Source of the DNA: Natronohydrobacter sp.
GTDB lineage: Bacteria > Pseudomonadota > Alphaproteobacteria > Rhodobacterales > Rhodobacteraceae
Direction of reading: 5' to 3'
Length of the DNA: 64,000 nucleotides
NCBI GenBank assembly: GCA_020832555.1
Contig: JAFIEM010000002.1
Coordinates: 1-64,000 of the forward strand
Below the pieces are notes generated by a model, which was not told the DNA's origin, made no database searches, and saw nothing but the letters and a program-made list of their open reading frames with translations. Shown in pieces: positions 62,570 through 64,000 of the stretch (the first letter of the stretch is position 1; every line of letters starts with the position of its first letter). A program made the translations under genes and the position numbers.

Positions 62570-64000
62570 TCAGCGCCCTTTCAGCAATCCCCCAAGCACC
62601 CCGCGCATCAGCGCCTGTCCCGACCGGGTGCCAAGCTGACGGGCCATCGACTTGGCGAAAGCATCGACTGCCGTATCGCCCCGCCGCGCGGCAGGCGCGC
62701 GCGTTGTCGGGCGCGGCGCGTTGCGCGTGGCAGGTTCGTAGCGCCGCGCATTGTTGAACTCGCGTTCCCGCTCCTTTTCCACTTCGGCTGCCTTCAAGGC
62801 CGCTTCGGCCTCGCGCGCGGCAGCTTCCGCGCGCCGCGCCAGCATTTCATGCGCCGAGTCGCTGTCCACCATCCGCTCATATTTCCCCGCGACGGGCGAG
62901 CGCAGCATCAGCATCTGGCGCTGGCCCTCTTCAATCGGGCCAATCAGCGACGAGGGCGGGCGGATCATCGTCCGCTCGGCCACGCCGGGATTGCCCTTCT
63001 CTTCCAGAAACGAGGTCACGGCCTCGCCCACGCCGACATCGCGGATCGCATCCGCGATATCAAAGCGCGGGTTCGGTCGATAGGTCTGTGCTGCGCGCCG
63101 CAACGCCTGCTGGTCGCGCGCGGTGAAGGCGCGCAGGGCGTGCTGGATGCGATTGCCCAACTGGCCCAGCACCGTGTCGGGCACATCATCGGGGTTTTGC
63201 GTCACGAAATACACCCCGACCCCTTTCGAGCGGATCAGACGGGCCACGCGCTCGACCTTCTCGACCAGCGCGCGGGGGGCGCCGTTGAACAGCAGATGCG
63301 CCTCGTCGAAGAAAAACACCAGCACCGGCTTCTCCGGGTTGCCGACTTCGGGCAGTTCCTCGAAGAGTTGCGACAAGAGCCACAAGAGGAATGTCGCGTA
63401 GAGTTGCGGCGTGCGCATCAGCCGTTCGGCATGCAGGATCGAGATATAGCCGCGTCCATCCGGGGCCACGCGCATCAGATCAGACAGTTCCAGCGCGGGT
63501 TCGCTGAAAAAATGCGCGGCCCCCTGATTTTCCAGCACCAGCAGCTTGCGCTGGATCGCGCCGATGCTTTGCGTCGTTACATTGCCATAGGTCTGTGAAA
63601 TCTCGCGCTGGTTCTCGCCCAGAAAACTCAGGATCGCGCGCAGGTCTTTCAGATCGAGGATCGGCAGCCCTTCGTCATCCGAGATGCGGAAGGCCACATT
63701 GATCACGCCTTCCTGCGCCTCGGTCAGATCGAGCATCCGCGAGAGCAGCAACGGTCCGACCTCGGCCATGGTGGCGCGCACCGGATGGCCGTGCTCGCCG
63801 AAGAAATCCCAGAAGATCGCCGGGCTTTCGCGGTAGCCATAGCCCTCCAGGCCGATCGTTTCCGCCCGCCGCTCCAGCCCGCCGCGCGGTGTGCCGGGCA
63901 TCGACATTCCGCTGCAATCGCCCTTGATATCGGTCAGAAAAACCGGGACGCCCGCATTCGAGAATTCCTCGGCCAGAATCTGCATCGTGATGGTCTTGCC
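62570..64000 (-). CDS. HerA-like/DUF853 ATPase, N-terminus beyond the window
   Basis: The right-edge gene, 476 residues visible, missing its start. The edge retains GKTITMQILAEEFS, the end of a Walker A motif; Walker B is VLVFFFDEAHLLF; then RLIRSKGVGVYFVTQNPDDVPDTVLGQLGNRIQHALRAF. The C-terminal part is Ala/Arg-rich and helical, ending in LGGLLKGR. DUF853 proteins are related to HerA-type DNA translocases; the cellular role is not known. It lies 156 bases upstream of obgE, same direction, beyond the G/C tract. Confidence 0.9.
   Translation of the reverse strand, partial: GKTITMQILAEEFSNAGVPVFLTDIKGDCSGMSMPGTPRGGLERRAETIGLEGYGYRESPAIFWDFFGEHGHPVRATMAEVGPLLLSRMLDLTEAQEGVINVAFRISDDEGLPILDLKDLRAILSFLGENQREISQTYGNVTTQSIGAIQRKLLVLENQGAAHFFSEPALELSDLMRVAPDGRGYISILHAERLMRTPQLYATFLLWLLSQLFEELPEVGNPEKPVLVFFFDEAHLLFNGAPRALVEKVERVARLIRSKGVGVYFVTQNPDDVPDTVLGQLGNRIQHALRAFTARDQQALRRAAQTYRPNPRFDIADAIRDVGVGEAVTSFLEEKGNPGVAERTMIRPPSSLIGPIEEGQRQMLMLRSPVAGKYERMVDSDSAHEMLARRAEAAAREAEAALKAAEVEKEREREFNNARRYEPATRNAPRPTTRAPAARRGDTAVDAFAKSMARQLGTRSGQALMRGVLGGLLKGR

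Overview
The window looks like a chromosomal segment of a GC-rich alphaproteobacterium of the Rhodobacteraceae (Rhodobacter/Roseobacter type). The evidence is the gene content and order: zwf-pgl-pgi, obgE-proB-proA, amidase-PBP1A-prfB, rplM-rpsI with an extended S9 N-terminus, a short prolyl-tRNA synthetase without the editing insertion, an RpoH-type sigma factor, a Hint-domain secreted-type protein, two DUF2189 membrane proteins and a DUF2125 protein. I cannot name the species. I found no tRNA, rRNA, CRISPR array, prophage or insertion sequence. Most genes are ordinary and well packed; many adjacent pairs overlap by an ATGA stop/start.

Layout. 1-3.8 kb: leftward operon of an acyl-CoA synthetase, a Liv-type ABC ATPase and a Liv-type permease (cut by the left edge). 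4-7.1 kb: rightward hybrid PAS histidine kinase, OmpR-type regulator and universal stress protein. 7.2-12.8 kb: leftward DUF465 protein, large MscS channel, cysteine synthase, small membrane protein and Hint protein. 13.2-20.1 kb: two tandem DUF2189 proteins, prfB, PBP1A and an N-acetylmuramoyl-L-alanine amidase, all leftward. 20.3-25.5 kb: DsbA-like protein, thrS (leftward), MFS transporter and alpha/beta hydrolase. 25.5-35.9 kb: hisN-like phosphatase, XRE regulator, quinone oxidoreductase, BI-1 protein, proS, BNR-repeat protein, hemerythrin, ChaC, DUF2125, VanZ, rpoH and a cysteine-rich MarR regulator. 36-43.6 kb: valS, DUF3592 protein, MTA/SAH nucleosidase, a second universal stress protein, a PH-like membrane protein, rpsI, rplM and an SseB-like protein. 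44-47 kb: sulfur cluster of a periplasmic double rhodanese, a YeeE/YedE transporter, a 57-residue translationally coupled membrane protein and a lipoprotein. 47-50.8 kb: zwf-pgl-pgi. 50.9-58.9 kb: HNH endonuclease, second hybrid kinase, carboxylesterase, DNA glycosylase, MFS transporter, acyl-CoA synthetase and a TbpB-like lipoprotein. 59-64 kb: obgE-proB-proA and a HerA/DUF853 ATPase cut by the right edge.

Functionally, the segment combines housekeeping translation (four class I/II synthetases and release or ribosomal proteins), wall synthesis and daughter-cell separation, central carbon flux through glucose-6-phosphate, proline synthesis, and several stress or redox sensors (two hybrid kinases, two universal stress proteins, hemerythrin, RpoH, cysteine-rich MarR).

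The least explained signals are small. A palindromic repeat of about 27 bp occurs four times between genes and supplies two stop codons. A 22-base motif occurs exactly in an intergenic gap and, in frame, inside valS, with a third near copy in the pgi leader. The 57-residue protein is coupled to the sulfur transporter. A six-cysteine tail is carried by the MarR protein divergent from rpoH. I do not see a large novel defence or biosynthetic system here.
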